A DNA stretch of 64,000 nt. It comes from Flectonema sp. DT1601. Taxonomy: Eukaryota; Euglenozoa; Diplonemea; Diplonemida; Diplonemidae. Made by a program: the position numbers and the translations under genes. The DNA is taken from the NCBI GenBank assembly GCA_964019425.1, contig OZ025848.1, positions 62,001-126,000 on the forward strand, given 5' to 3'. Positions within the stretch are counted from its first letter, which is position 1; every line of letters begins with the position of its first letter. A model generated the notes under the pieces. It was given only the letters and a program-made list of their open reading frames with translations. It did not search any database and had not been told where the DNA came from. Below are positions 19,130 to 31,400 of this stretch, piece after piece.

Positions 19130-19498
19130 TTTTCTTTTACTTTTAGTGGTGAGATGTGACAAAGTGGCAAATAACTGCAAAAGTAAAAGAATAAATTTAT
19201 TAGAATCCAAATTATTTAAACTATAACAAAAAGACAACTTAGCACCAAAACTCCATGATTTTTTACTGCTAACTGAATTAGCAGCCGAACGCCTAGATTT
19301 CAAAACCAGATTGCCTACTAAAAGGAGTCCCTTCCCATCCTATTATACCTTATCTATCTTTCCTAAACCTGCTTATGCGCAGAAATCCAGCATCTTTTCC
19401 TTGGGCAAAAACCTTTCTTACTTTTCTAGTAAGAAAGTTTTCTGCCTAAATTCTGGTGCATTTTGGATGGCTGCGCAATTACTGAAATAAATTTGCAA

Positions 19499-22400
19499 AA
19501 ACTGTAGCTTTAGAATCGTTGGTTAACCTTAAAAAGTAGTTACCCCAGGTAATTAGAAATTGTGTGGCTTTTAGAACTACCAACCAGTACTAACAGAAAT
19601 GCTTGCTTGCGGGTAGGGAAGTAAAGGGGAAGAATTTGCAGCAAATTTTATTTATTTTGAAGGGTGGGGCTGGGGCTCGGTCTTAGCTTTAACGTTAACA
19701 TGGGAGCGGCGAAAATTACGTCTTTCGGGGAGAAAAGCCAAAAAAAAAAAAATAAATTAAAAATTTTTACATAAAAATATAGGAAACACGGCAAGTCTTT
19801 GTACATTTTCTTCTACTTGGCAAACACAAGTCCACGGACAATAAAAAAACCCCAAAGGAAGAAAATTCTTCCTAAGAGGTTAGCTAAATATTCCAAGCAA
19901 GCTCGGATGTTGAGACTGTACCAATAAAGTACAGAAACTGTAGCTTTAGAATCGTTGGTTAACCTTAAAAAGTAGTTACCCCAGGTAATTAGAAATTGTG
20001 TGGCTTTTAGAACTACCAACCAGTACTAACAGAAATGCTTGCTTGCGGGTAGGGAAGTAAAGGGGAAGAATTTGCAGCAAATTTTATTTATTTTGAAGGG
20101 TGGGGCTGGGGCTCGGTCTTAGCTTTAACGTTAACATGGGAGCGGCGAAAATTACGTCTTTCGGGGAGAAAAGCCAAAAAAAAAAAAATAAATTAAAAAT
20201 TTTTACATAAAAATATAGGAAACACGGCAAGTCTTTGTACATTTTCTTCTACTTGGCAAACACAAGTCCACGGACAATAAAAAAACCCCAAAGGAAGAAA
20301 ATTCTTCCTAAGAGGTTAGCTAAATATTCCAAGCAAGCTCGGATGTTGAGACTGTACCAATAAAGTACAGAAACTGTAGCTTTAGAATCGTTGGTTAACC
20401 TTAAAAAGTAGTTACCCCAGGTAATTAGAAATTGTGTGGCTTTTAGAACTACCAACCAGTACTAACAGAAATGCTTGCTTGCGGGTAGGGAAGTAAAGGG
20501 GAAGAATTTGCAGCAAATTTTATTTATTTTGAAGGGTGGGGCTGGGGCTCGGTCTTAGCTTTAACGTTAACATGGGAGCGGCGAAAATTACGTCTTTCGG
20601 GGAGAAAAGCCAAAAAAAAAAAAATAAATTAAAAATTTTTACATAAAAATATAGGAAACACGGCAAGTCTTTGTACATTTTCTTCTACTTGGCAAACACA
20701 AGTCCACGGACAATAAAAAAACCCCAAAGGAAGAAAATTCTTCCTAAGAGGTTAGCTAAATATTCCAAGCAAGCTCGGATGTTGAGACTGTACCAATAAA
20801 GTACAGAAACTGTAGCTTTAGAATCGTTGGTTAACCTTAAAAAGTAGTTACCCCAGGTAATTAGAAATTGTGTGGCTTTTAGAACTACCAACCAGTACTA
20901 ACAGAAATGCTTGCTTGCGGGTAGGGAAGTAAAGGGGAAGAATTTGCAGCAAATTTTATTTATTTTGAAGGGTGGGGCTGGGGCTCGGTCTTAGCTTTAA
21001 CGTTAACATGGGAGCGGCAAAAATTACGTCTTTCGGGGAGAAAAGCCAAAAAAAAAAAAATAAATTAAAAATTTTTACATAAAAATATAGGAAACACGGC
21101 AAGTCTTTGTACATTTTCTTCTACTTGGCAAACACAAGTCCACGGACAATAAAAAAACCCCAAAGGAAGAAAATTCTTCCTAAGAGGTTAGCTAAATATT
21201 CCAAGCAAGCTCGGATGTTGAGACTGTACCAATAAAGTACAGAAACTGTAGCTTTAGAATCGTTGGTTAACCTTAAAAAGTAGTTACCCCAGGTAATTAG
21301 AAATTGTGTGGCTTTTAGAACTACCAACCAGTACTAACAGAAATGCTTGCTTGCGGGTAGGGAAGTAAAGGGGAAGAATTTGCAGCAAATTTTATTTATT
21401 TTGAAGGGTGGGGCTGGGGCTCGGTCTTAGCTTTAACGTTAACATGGGAGCGGCGAAAATTACGTCTTTCGGGGAGAAAAGCCAAAAAAAAAAAAATAAA
21501 TTAAAAATTTTTACATAAAAATATAGGAAACACGGCAAGTCTTTGTACATTTTCTTCTACTTGGCAAACACAAGTCCACGGACAATAAAAAAACCCCAAA
21601 GGAAGAAAATTCTTCCTAAGAGGTTAGCTAAATATTCCAAGCAAGCTCGGATGTTGAGACTGTACCAATAAAGTACAGAAACTGTAGCTTTAGAATCGTT
21701 GGTTAACCTTAAAAAGTAGTTACCCCAGGTAATTAGAAATTGTGTGGCTTTTAGAACTACCAACCAGTACTAACAGAAATGCTTGCTTGCGGGTAGGGAA
21801 GTAAAGGGGAAGAATTTGCAGCAAATTTTATTTATTTTGAAGGGTGGGGCTGGGGCTCGGTCTTAGCTTTAACGTTAACATGGGAGCGGCGAAAATTACG
21901 TCTTTCGGGGAGAAAAGCCAAAAAAAAAAAAATAAATTAAAAATTTTTACATAAAAATATAGGAAACACGGCAAGTCTTTGTACATTTTCTTCTACTTGG
22001 CAAACACAAGTCCACGGACAATAAAAAAACCCCAAAGGAAGAAAATTCTTCCTAAGAGGTTAGCTAAATATTCCAAGCAAGCTCGGATGTTGAGACTGTA
22101 CCAATAAAGTACAGAAACTGTAGCTTTAGAATCGTTGGTTAACCTTAAAAAGTAGTTACCCCAGGTAATTAGAAATTGTGTGGCTTTTAGAACTACCAAC
22201 CAGTACTAACAGAAATGCTTGCTTGCGGGTAGGGAAGTAAAGGGGAAGAATTTGCAGCAAATTTTATTTATTTTGAAGGGTGGGGCTGGGGCTCGGTCTT
22301 AGCTTTAACGTTAACATGGGAGCGGCGAAAATTACGTCTTTCGGGGAGAAAAGCCAAAAAAAAAAAAATAAATTAAAAATTTTTACATAAAAATATAGGA

Positions 22401-25400
22401 AACACGGCAAGTCTTTGTACATTTTCTTCTACTTGGCAAACACAAGTCCACGGACAATAAAAAAACCCCAAAGGAAGAAAATTCTTCCTAAGAGGTTAGC
22501 TAAATATTCCAAGCAAGCTCGGATGTTGAGACTGTACCAATAAAGTACAGAAACTGTAGCTTTAGAATCGTTGGTTAACCTTAAAAAGTAGTTACCCCAG
22601 GTAATTAGAAATTGTGTGGCTTTTAGAACTACCAACCAGTACTAACAGAAATGCTTGCTTGCGGGTAGGGAAGTAAAGGGGAAGAATTTGCAGCAAATTT
22701 TATTTATTTTGAAGGGTGGGGCTGGGGCTCGGTCTTAGCTTTAACGTTAACATGGGAGCGGCGAAAATTACGTCTTTCGGGGAGAAAAGCCAAAAAAAAA
22801 AAAATAAATTAAAAATTTTTACATAAAAATATAGGAAACACGGCAAGTCTTTGTACATTTTCTTCTACTTGGCAAACACAAGTCCACGGACAATAAAAAA
22901 ACCCCAAAGGAAGAAAATTCTTCCTAAGAGGTTAGCTAAATATTCCAAGCAAGCTCGGATGTTGAGACTGTACCAATAAAGTACAGAAACTGTAGCTTTA
23001 GAATCGTTGGTTAACCTTAAAAAGTAGTTACCCCAGGTAATTAGAAATTGTGTGGCTTTTAGAACTACCAACCAGTACTAACAGAAATGCTTGCTTGCGG
23101 GTAGGGAAGTAAAGGGGAAGAATTTGCAGCAAATTTTATTTATTTTGAAGGGTGGGGCTGGGGCTCGGTCTTAGCTTTAACGTTAACATGGGAGCGGCGA
23201 AAATTACGTCTTTCGGGGAGAAAAGCCAAAAAAAAAAAAATAAATTAAAAATTTTTACATAAAAATATAGGAAACACGGCAAGTCTTTGTACATTTTCTT
23301 CTACTTGGCAAACACAAGTCCACGGACAATAAAAAAACCCCAAAGGAAGAAAATTCTTCCTAAGAGGTTAGCTAAATATTCCAAGCAAGCTCGGATGTTG
23401 AGACTGTACCAATAAAGTACAGAAACTGTAGCTTTAGAATCGTTGGTTAACCTTAAAAAGTAGTTACCCCAGGTAATTAGAAATTGTGTGGCTTTTAGAA
23501 CTACCAACCAGTACTAACAGAAATGCTTGCTTGCGGGTAGGGAAGTAAAGGGGAAGAATTTGCAGCAAATTTTATTTATTTTGAAGGGTGGGGCTGGGGC
23601 TCGGTCTTAGCTTTAACGTTAACATGGGAGCGGCGAAAATTACGTCTTTCGGGGAGAAAAGCCAAAAAAAAAAAAATAAATTAAAAATTTTTACATAAAA
23701 ATATAGGAAACACGGCAAGTCTTTGTACATTTTCTTCTACTTGGCAAACACAAGTCCACGGACAATAAAAAAACCCCAAAGGAAGAAAATTCTTCCTAAG
23801 AGGTTAGCTAAATATTCCAAGCAAGCTCGGATGTTGAGACTGTACCAATAAAGTACAGAAACTGTAGCTTTAGAATCGTTGGTTAACCTTAAAAAGTAGT
23901 TACCCCAGGTAATTAGAAATTGTGTGGCTTTTAGAACTACCAACCAGTACTAACAGAAATGCTTGCTTGCGGGTAGGGAAGTAAAGGGGAAGAATTTGCA
24001 GCAAATTTTATTTATTTTGAAGGGTGGGGCTGGGGCTCGGTCTTAGCTTTAACGTTAACATGGGAGCGGCGAAAATTACGTCTTTCGGGGAGAAAAGCCA
24101 AAAAAAAAAAAATAAATTAAAAATTTTTACATAAAAATATAGGAAACACGGCAAGTCTTTGTACATTTTCTTCTACTTGGCAAACACAAGTCCACGGACA
24201 ATAAAAAAACCCCAAAGGAAGAAAATTCTTCCTAAGAGGTTAGCTAAATATTCCAAGCAAGCTCGGATGTTGAGACTGTACCAATAAAGTACAGAAACTG
24301 TAGCTTTAGAATCGTTGGTTAACCTTAAAAAGTAGTTACCCCAGGTAATTAGAAATTGTGTGGCTTTTAGAACTACCAACCAGTACTAACAGAAATGCTT
24401 GCTTGCGGGTAGGGAAGTAAAGGGGAAGAATTTGCAGCAAATTTTATTTATTTTGAAGGGTGGGGCTGGGGCTCGGTCTTAGCTTTAACGTTAACATGGG
24501 AGCGGCGAAAATTACGTCTTTCGGGGAGAAAAGCCAAAAAAAAAAAAATAAATTAAAAATTTTTACATAAAAATATAGGAAACACGGCAAGTCTTTGTAC
24601 ATTTTCTTCTACTTGGCAAACACAAGTCCACGGACAATAAAAAAACCCCAAAGGAAGAAAATTCTTCCTAAGAGGTTAGCTAAATATTCCAAGCAAGCTC
24701 GGATGTTGAGACTGTACCAATAAAGTACAGAAACTGTAGCTTTAGAATCGTTGGTTAACCTTAAAAAGTAGTTACCCCAGGTAATTAGAAATTGTGTGGC
24801 TTTTAGAACTACCAACCAGTACTAACAGAAATGCTTGCTTGCGGGTAGGGAAGTAAAGGGGAAGAATTTGCAGCAAATTTTATTTATTTTGAAGGGTGGG
24901 GCTGGGGCTCGGTCTTAGCTTTAACGTTAACATGGGAGCGGCGAAAATTACGTCTTTCGGGGAGAAAAGCCAAAAAAAAAAAAATAAATTAAAAATTTTT
25001 ACATAAAAATATAGGAAACACGGCAAGTCTTTGTACATTTTCTTCTACTTGGCAAACACAAGTCCACGGACAATAAAAAAACCCCAAAGGAAGAAAATTC
25101 TTCCTAAGAGGTTAGCTAAATATTCCAAGCAAGCTCGGATGTTGAGACTGTACCAATAAAGTACAGAAACTGTAGCTTTAGAATCGTTGGTTAACCTTAA
25201 AAAGTAGTTACCCCAGGTAATTAGAAATTGTGTGGCTTTTAGAACTACCAACCAGTACTAACAGAAATGCTTGCTTGCGGGTAGGGAAGTAAAGGGGAAG
25301 AATTTGCAGCAAATTTTATTTATTTTGAAGGGTGGGGCTGGGGCTCGGTCTTAGCTTTAACGTTAACATGGGAGCGGCAAAAATTACGTCTTTCGGGGAG

Positions 25401-28400
25401 AAAAGCCAAAAAAAAAAAAATAAATTAAAAATTTTTACATAAAAATATAGGAAACACGGCAAGTCTTTGTACATTTTCTTCTACTTGGCAAACACAAGTC
25501 CACGGACAATAAAAAAACCCCAAAGGAAGAAAATTCTTCCTAAGAGGTTAGCTAAATATTCCAAGCAAGCTCGGATGTTGAGACTGTACCAATAAAGTAC
25601 AGAAACTGTAGCTTTAGAATCGTTGGTTAACCTTAAAAAGTAGTTACCCCAGGTAATTAGAAATTGTGTGGCTTTTAGAACTACCAACCAGTACTAACAG
25701 AAATGCTTGCTTGCGGGTAGGGAAGTAAAGGGGAAGAATTTGCAGCAAATTTTATTTATTTTGAAGGGTGGGGCTGGGGCTCGGTCTTAGCTTTAACGTT
25801 AACATGGGAGCGGCGAAAATTACGTCTTTCGGGGAGAAAAGCCAAAAAAAAAAAAATAAATTAAAAATTTTTACATAAAAATATAGGAAACACGGCAAGT
25901 CTTTGTACATTTTCTTCTACTTGGCAAACACAAGTCCACGGACAATAAAAAAACCCCAAAGGAAGAAAATTCTTCCTAAGAGGTTAGCTAAATATTCCAA
26001 GCAAGCTCGGATGTTGAGACTGTACCAATAAAGTACAGAAACTGTAGCTTTAGAATCGTTGGTTAACCTTAAAAAGTAGTTACCCCAGGTAATTAGAAAT
26101 TGTGTGGCTTTTAGAACTACCAACCAGTACTAACAGAAATGCTTGCTTGCGGGTAGGGAAGTAAAGGGGAAGAATTTGCAGCAAATTTTATTTATTTTGA
26201 AGGGTGGGGCTGGGGCTCGGTCTTAGCTTTAACGTTAACATGGGAGCGGCGAAAATTACGTCTTTCGGGGAGAAAAGCCAAAAAAAAAAAAATAAATTAA
26301 AAATTTTTACATAAAAATATAGGAAACACGGCAAGTCTTTGTACATTTTCTTCTACTTGGCAAACACAAGTCCACGGACAATAAAAAAACCCCAAAGGAA
26401 GAAAATTCTTCCTAAGAGGTTAGCTAAATATTCCAAGCAAGCTCGGATGTTGAGACTGTACCAATAAAGTACAGAAACTGTAGCTTTAGAATCGTTGGTT
26501 AACCTTAAAAAGTAGTTACCCCAGGTAATTAGAAATTGTGTGGCTTTTAGAACTACCAACCAGTACTAACAGAAATGCTTGCTTGCGGGTAGGGAAGTAA
26601 AGGGGAAGAATTTGCAGCAAATTTTATTTATTTTGAAGGGTGGGGCTGGGGCTCGGTCTTAGCTTTAACGTTAACATGGGAGCGGCGAAAATTACGTCTT
26701 TCGGGGAGAAAAGCCAAAAAAAAAAAAATAAATTAAGAATTTTTACATAAAAATATAGGAAACACGGCAAGTCTTTGTACATTTTCTTCTACTTGGCAAA
26801 CACAAGTCCACGGACAATAAAAAAACCCCAAAGGAAGAAAATTCTTCCTAAGAGGTTAGCTAAATATTCCAAGCAAGCTCGGATGTTGAGACTGTACCAA
26901 TAAAGTACAGAAACTGTAGCTTTAGAATCGTTGGTTAACCTTAAAAAGTAGTTACCCCAGGTAATTAGAAATTGTGTGGCTTTTAGAACTACCAACCAGT
27001 ACTAACAGAAATGCTTGCTTGCGGGTAGGGAAGTAAAGGGGAAGAATTTGCAGCAAATTTTATTTATTTTGAAGGGTGGGGCTGGGGCTCGGTCTTAGCT
27101 TTAACGTTAACATGGGAGCGGCGAAAATTACGTCTTTCGGGGAGAAAAGCCAAAAAAAAAAAAATAAATTAAGAATTTTTACATAAAAATATAGGAAACA
27201 CGGCAAGTCTTTGTACATTTTCTTCTACTTGGCAAACACAAGTCCACGGACAATAAAAAAACCCCAAAGGAAGAAAATTCTTCCTAAGAGGTTAGCTAAA
27301 TATTCCAAGCAAGCTCGGATGTTGAGACTGTACCAATAAAGTACAGAAACTGTAGCTTTAGAATCGTTGGTTAACCTTAAAAAGTAGTTACCCCAGGTAA
27401 TTAGAAATTGTGTGGCTTTTAGAACTACCAACCAGTACTAACAGAAATGCTTGCTTGCGGGTAGGGAAGTAAAGGGGAAGAATTTGCAGCAAATTTTATT
27501 TATTTTGAAGGGTGGGGCTGGGGCTCGGTCTTAGCTTTAACGTTAACATGGGAGCGGCGAAAATTACGTCTTTCGGGGAGAAAAGCCAAAAAAAAAAAAA
27601 TAAATTAAAAATTTTTACATAAAAATATAGGAAACACGGCAAGTCTTTGTACATTTTCTTCTACTTGGCAAACACAAGTCCACGGACAATAAAAAAACCC
27701 CAAAGGAAGAAAATTCTTCCTAAGAGGTTAGCTAAATATTCCAAGCAAGCTCGGATGTTGAGACTGTACCAATAAAGTACAGAAACTGTAGCTTTAGAAT
27801 CGTTGGTTAACCTTAAAAAGTAGTTACCCCAGGTAATTAGAAATTGTGTGGCTTTTAGAACTACCAACCAGTACTAACAGAAATGCTTGCTTGCGGGTAG
27901 GGAAGTAAAGGGGAAGAATTTGCAGCAAATTTTATTTATTTTGAAGGGTGGGGCTGGGGCTCGGTCTTAGCTTTAACGTTAACATGGGAGCGGCGAAAAT
28001 TACGTCTTTCGGGGAGAAAAGCCAAAAAAAAAAAAATAAATTAAAAATTTTTACATAAAAATATAGGAAACACGGCAAGTCTTTGTACATTTTCTTCTAC
28101 TTGGCAAACACAAGTCCACGGACAATAAAAAAACCCCAAAGGAAGAAAATTCTTCCTAAGAGGTTAGCTAAATATTCCAAGCAAGCTCGGATGTTGAGAC
28201 TGTACCAATAAAGTACAGAAACTGTAGCTTTAGAATCGTTGGTTAACCTTAAAAAGTAGTTACCCCAGGTAATTAGAAATTGTGTGGCTTTTAGAACTAC
28301 CAACCAGTACTAACAGAAATGCTTGCTTGCGGGTAGGGAAGTAAAGGGGAAGAATTTGCAGCAAATTTTATTTATTTTGAAGGGTGGGGCTGGGGCTCGG

Positions 28401-31400
28401 TCTTAGCTTTAACGTTAACATGGGAGCGGCGAAAATTACGTCTTTCGGGGAGAAAAGCCAAAAAAAAAAAAATAAATTAAAAATTTTTACATAAAAATAT
28501 AGGAAACACGGCAAGTCTTTGTACATTTTCTTCTACTTGGCAAACACAAGTCCACGGACAATAAAAAAACCCCAAAGGAAGAAAATTCTTCCTAAGAGGT
28601 TAGCTAAATATTCCAAGCAAGCTCGGATGTTGAGACTGTACCAATAAAGTACAGAAACTGTAGCTTTAGAATCGTTGGTTAACCTTAAAAAGTAGTTACC
28701 CCAGGTAATTAGAAATTGTGTGGCTTTTAGAACTACCAACCAGTACTAACAGAAATGCTTGCTTGCGGGTAGGGAAGTAAAGGGGAAGAATTTGCAGCAA
28801 ATTTTATTTATTTTGAAGGGTGGGGCTGGGGCTCGGTCTTAGCTTTAACGTTAACATGGGAGCGGCGAAAATTACGTCTTTCGGGGAGAAAAGCCAAAAA
28901 AAAAAAAATAAATTAAAAATTTTTACATAAAAATATAGGAAACACGGCAAGTCTTTGTACATTTTCTTCTACTTGGCAAACACAAGTCCACGGACAATAA
29001 AAAAACCCCAAAGGAAGAAAATTCTTCCTAAGAGGTTAGCTAAATATTCCAAGCAAGCTCGGATGTTGAGACTGTACCAATAAAGTACAGAAACTGTAGC
29101 TTTAGAATCGTTGGTTAACCTTAAAAAGTAGTTACCCCAGGTAATTAGAAATTGTGTGGCTTTTAGAACTACCAACCAGTACTAACAGAAATGCTTGCTT
29201 GCGGGTAGGGAAGTAAAGGGGAAGAATTTGCAGCAAATTTTATTTATTTTGAAGGGTGGGGCTGGGGCTCGGTCTTAGCTTTAACGTTAACATGGGAGCG
29301 GCGAAAATTACGTCTTTCGGGGAGAAAAGCCAAAAAAAAAAAAATAAATTAAGAATTTTTACATAAAAATATAGGAAACACGGCAAGTCTTTGTACATTT
29401 TCTTCTACTTGGCAAACACAAGTCCACGGACAATAAAAAAACCCCAAAGGAAGAAAATTCTTCCTAAGAGGTTAGCTAAATATTCCAAGCAAGCTCGGAT
29501 GTTGAGACTGTACCAATAAAGTACAGAAACTGTAGCTTTAGAATCGTTGGTTAACCTTAAAAAGTAGTTACCCCAGGTAATTAGAAATTGTGTGGCTTTT
29601 AGAACTACCAACCAGTACTAACAGAAATGCTTGCTTGCGGGTAGGGAAGTAAAGGGGAAGAATTTGCAGCAAATTTTATTTATTTTGAAGGGTGGGGCTG
29701 GGGCTCGGTCTTAGCTTTAACGTTAACATGGGAGCGGCGAAAATTACGTCTTTCGGGGAGAAAAGCCAAAAAAAAAAAAATAAATTAAAAATTTTTACAT
29801 AAAAATATAGGAAACACGGCAAGTCTTTGTACATTTTCTTCTACTTGGCAAACACAAGTCCACGGACAATAAAAAAACCCCAAAGGAAGAAAATTCTTCC
29901 TAAGAGGTTAGCTAAATATTCCAAGCAAGCTCGGATGTTGAGACTGTACCAATAAAGTACAGAAACTGTAGCTTTAGAATCGTTGGTTAACCTTAAAAAG
30001 TAGTTACCCCAGGTAATTAGAAATTGTGTGGCTTTTAGAACTACCAACCAGTACTAACAGAAATGCTTGCTTGCGGGTAGGGAAGTAAAGGGGAAGAATT
30101 TGCAGCAAATTTTATTTATTTTGAAGGGTGGGGCTGGGGCTCGGTCTTAGCTTTAACGTTAACATGGGAGCGGCGAAAATTACGTCTTTCGGGGAGAAAA
30201 GCCAAAAAAAAAAAAATAAATTAAGAATTTTTACATAAAAATATAGGAAACACGGCAAGTCTTTGTACATTTTCTTCTACTTGGCAAACACAAGTCCACG
30301 GACAATAAAAAAACCCCAAAGGAAGAAAATTCTTCCTAAGAGGTTAGCTAAATATTCCAAGCAAGCTCGGATGTTGAGACTGTACCAATAAAGTACAGAA
30401 ACTGTAGCTTTAGAATCGTTGGTTAACCTTAAAAAGTAGTTACCCCAGGTAATTAGAAATTGTGTGGCTTTTAGAACTACCAACCAGTACTAACAGAAAT
30501 GCTTGCTTGCGGGTAGGGAAGTAAAGGGGAAGAATTTGCAGCAAATTTTATTTATTTTGAAGGGTGGGGCTGGGGCTCGGTCTTAGCTTTAACGTTAACA
30601 TGGGAGCGGCGAAAATTACGTCTTTCGGGGAGAAAAGCCAAAAAAAAAAAAATAAATTAAAAATTTTTACATAAAAATATAGGAAACACGGCAAGTCTTT
30701 GTACATTTTCTTCTACTTGGCAAACACAAGTCCACGGACAATAAAAAAACCCCAAAGGAAGAAAATTCTTCCTAAGAGGTTAGCTAAATATTCCAAGCAA
30801 GCTCGGATGTTGAGACTGTACCAATAAAGTACAGAAACTGTAGCTTTAGAATCGTTGGTTAACCTTAAAAAGTAGTTACCCCAGGTAATTAGAAATTGTG
30901 TGGCTTTTAGAACTACCAACCAGTACTAACAGAAATGCTTGCTTGCGGGTAGGGAAGTAAAGGGGAAGAATTTGCAGCAAATTTTATTTATTTTGAAGGG
31001 TGGGGCTGGGGCTCGGTCTTAGCTTTAACGTTAACATGGGAGCGGCGAAAATTACGTCTTTCGGGGAGAAAAGCCAAAAAAAAAAAAATAAATTAAAAAT
31101 TTTTACATAAAAATATAGGAAACACGGCAAGTCTTTGTACATTTTCTTCTACTTGGCAAACACAAGTCCACGGACAATAAAAAAACCCCAAAGGAAGAAA
31201 ATTCTTCCTAAGAGGTTAGCTAAATATTCCAAGCAAGCTCGGATGTTGAGACTGTACCAATAAAGTACAGAAACTGTAGCTTTAGAATCGTTGGTTAACC
31301 TTAAAAAGTAGTTACCCCAGGTAATTAGAAATTGTGTGGCTTTTAGAACTACCAACCAGTACTAACAGAAATGCTTGCTTGCGGGTAGGGAAGTAAAGGG

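Larger units (their letters stand above)
14363..19498 (-). mobile_element. SL-exon-specific tyrosine-recombinase retrotransposon, copy 3
   Basis: 5136 bp, the same length as copy 1 and its closest relative here. A1 14363-14537, B1 14557-14926, A2 14927-15101, B2 19129-19498. All ORFs are open, so the copy looks whole. A1 and A2 differ at a single base, and B1 and B2 look the same, so insertion is very recent. Confidence 0.92.
14277..19524 (-). pseudogene. SL RNA gene split by retroelement copy 3
   Basis: The 5' 26 nt of the exon are at 19524-19499. The 3' 13 nt plus SL intron are at 14362-14277. Split point as in the other two. Confidence 0.93.
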
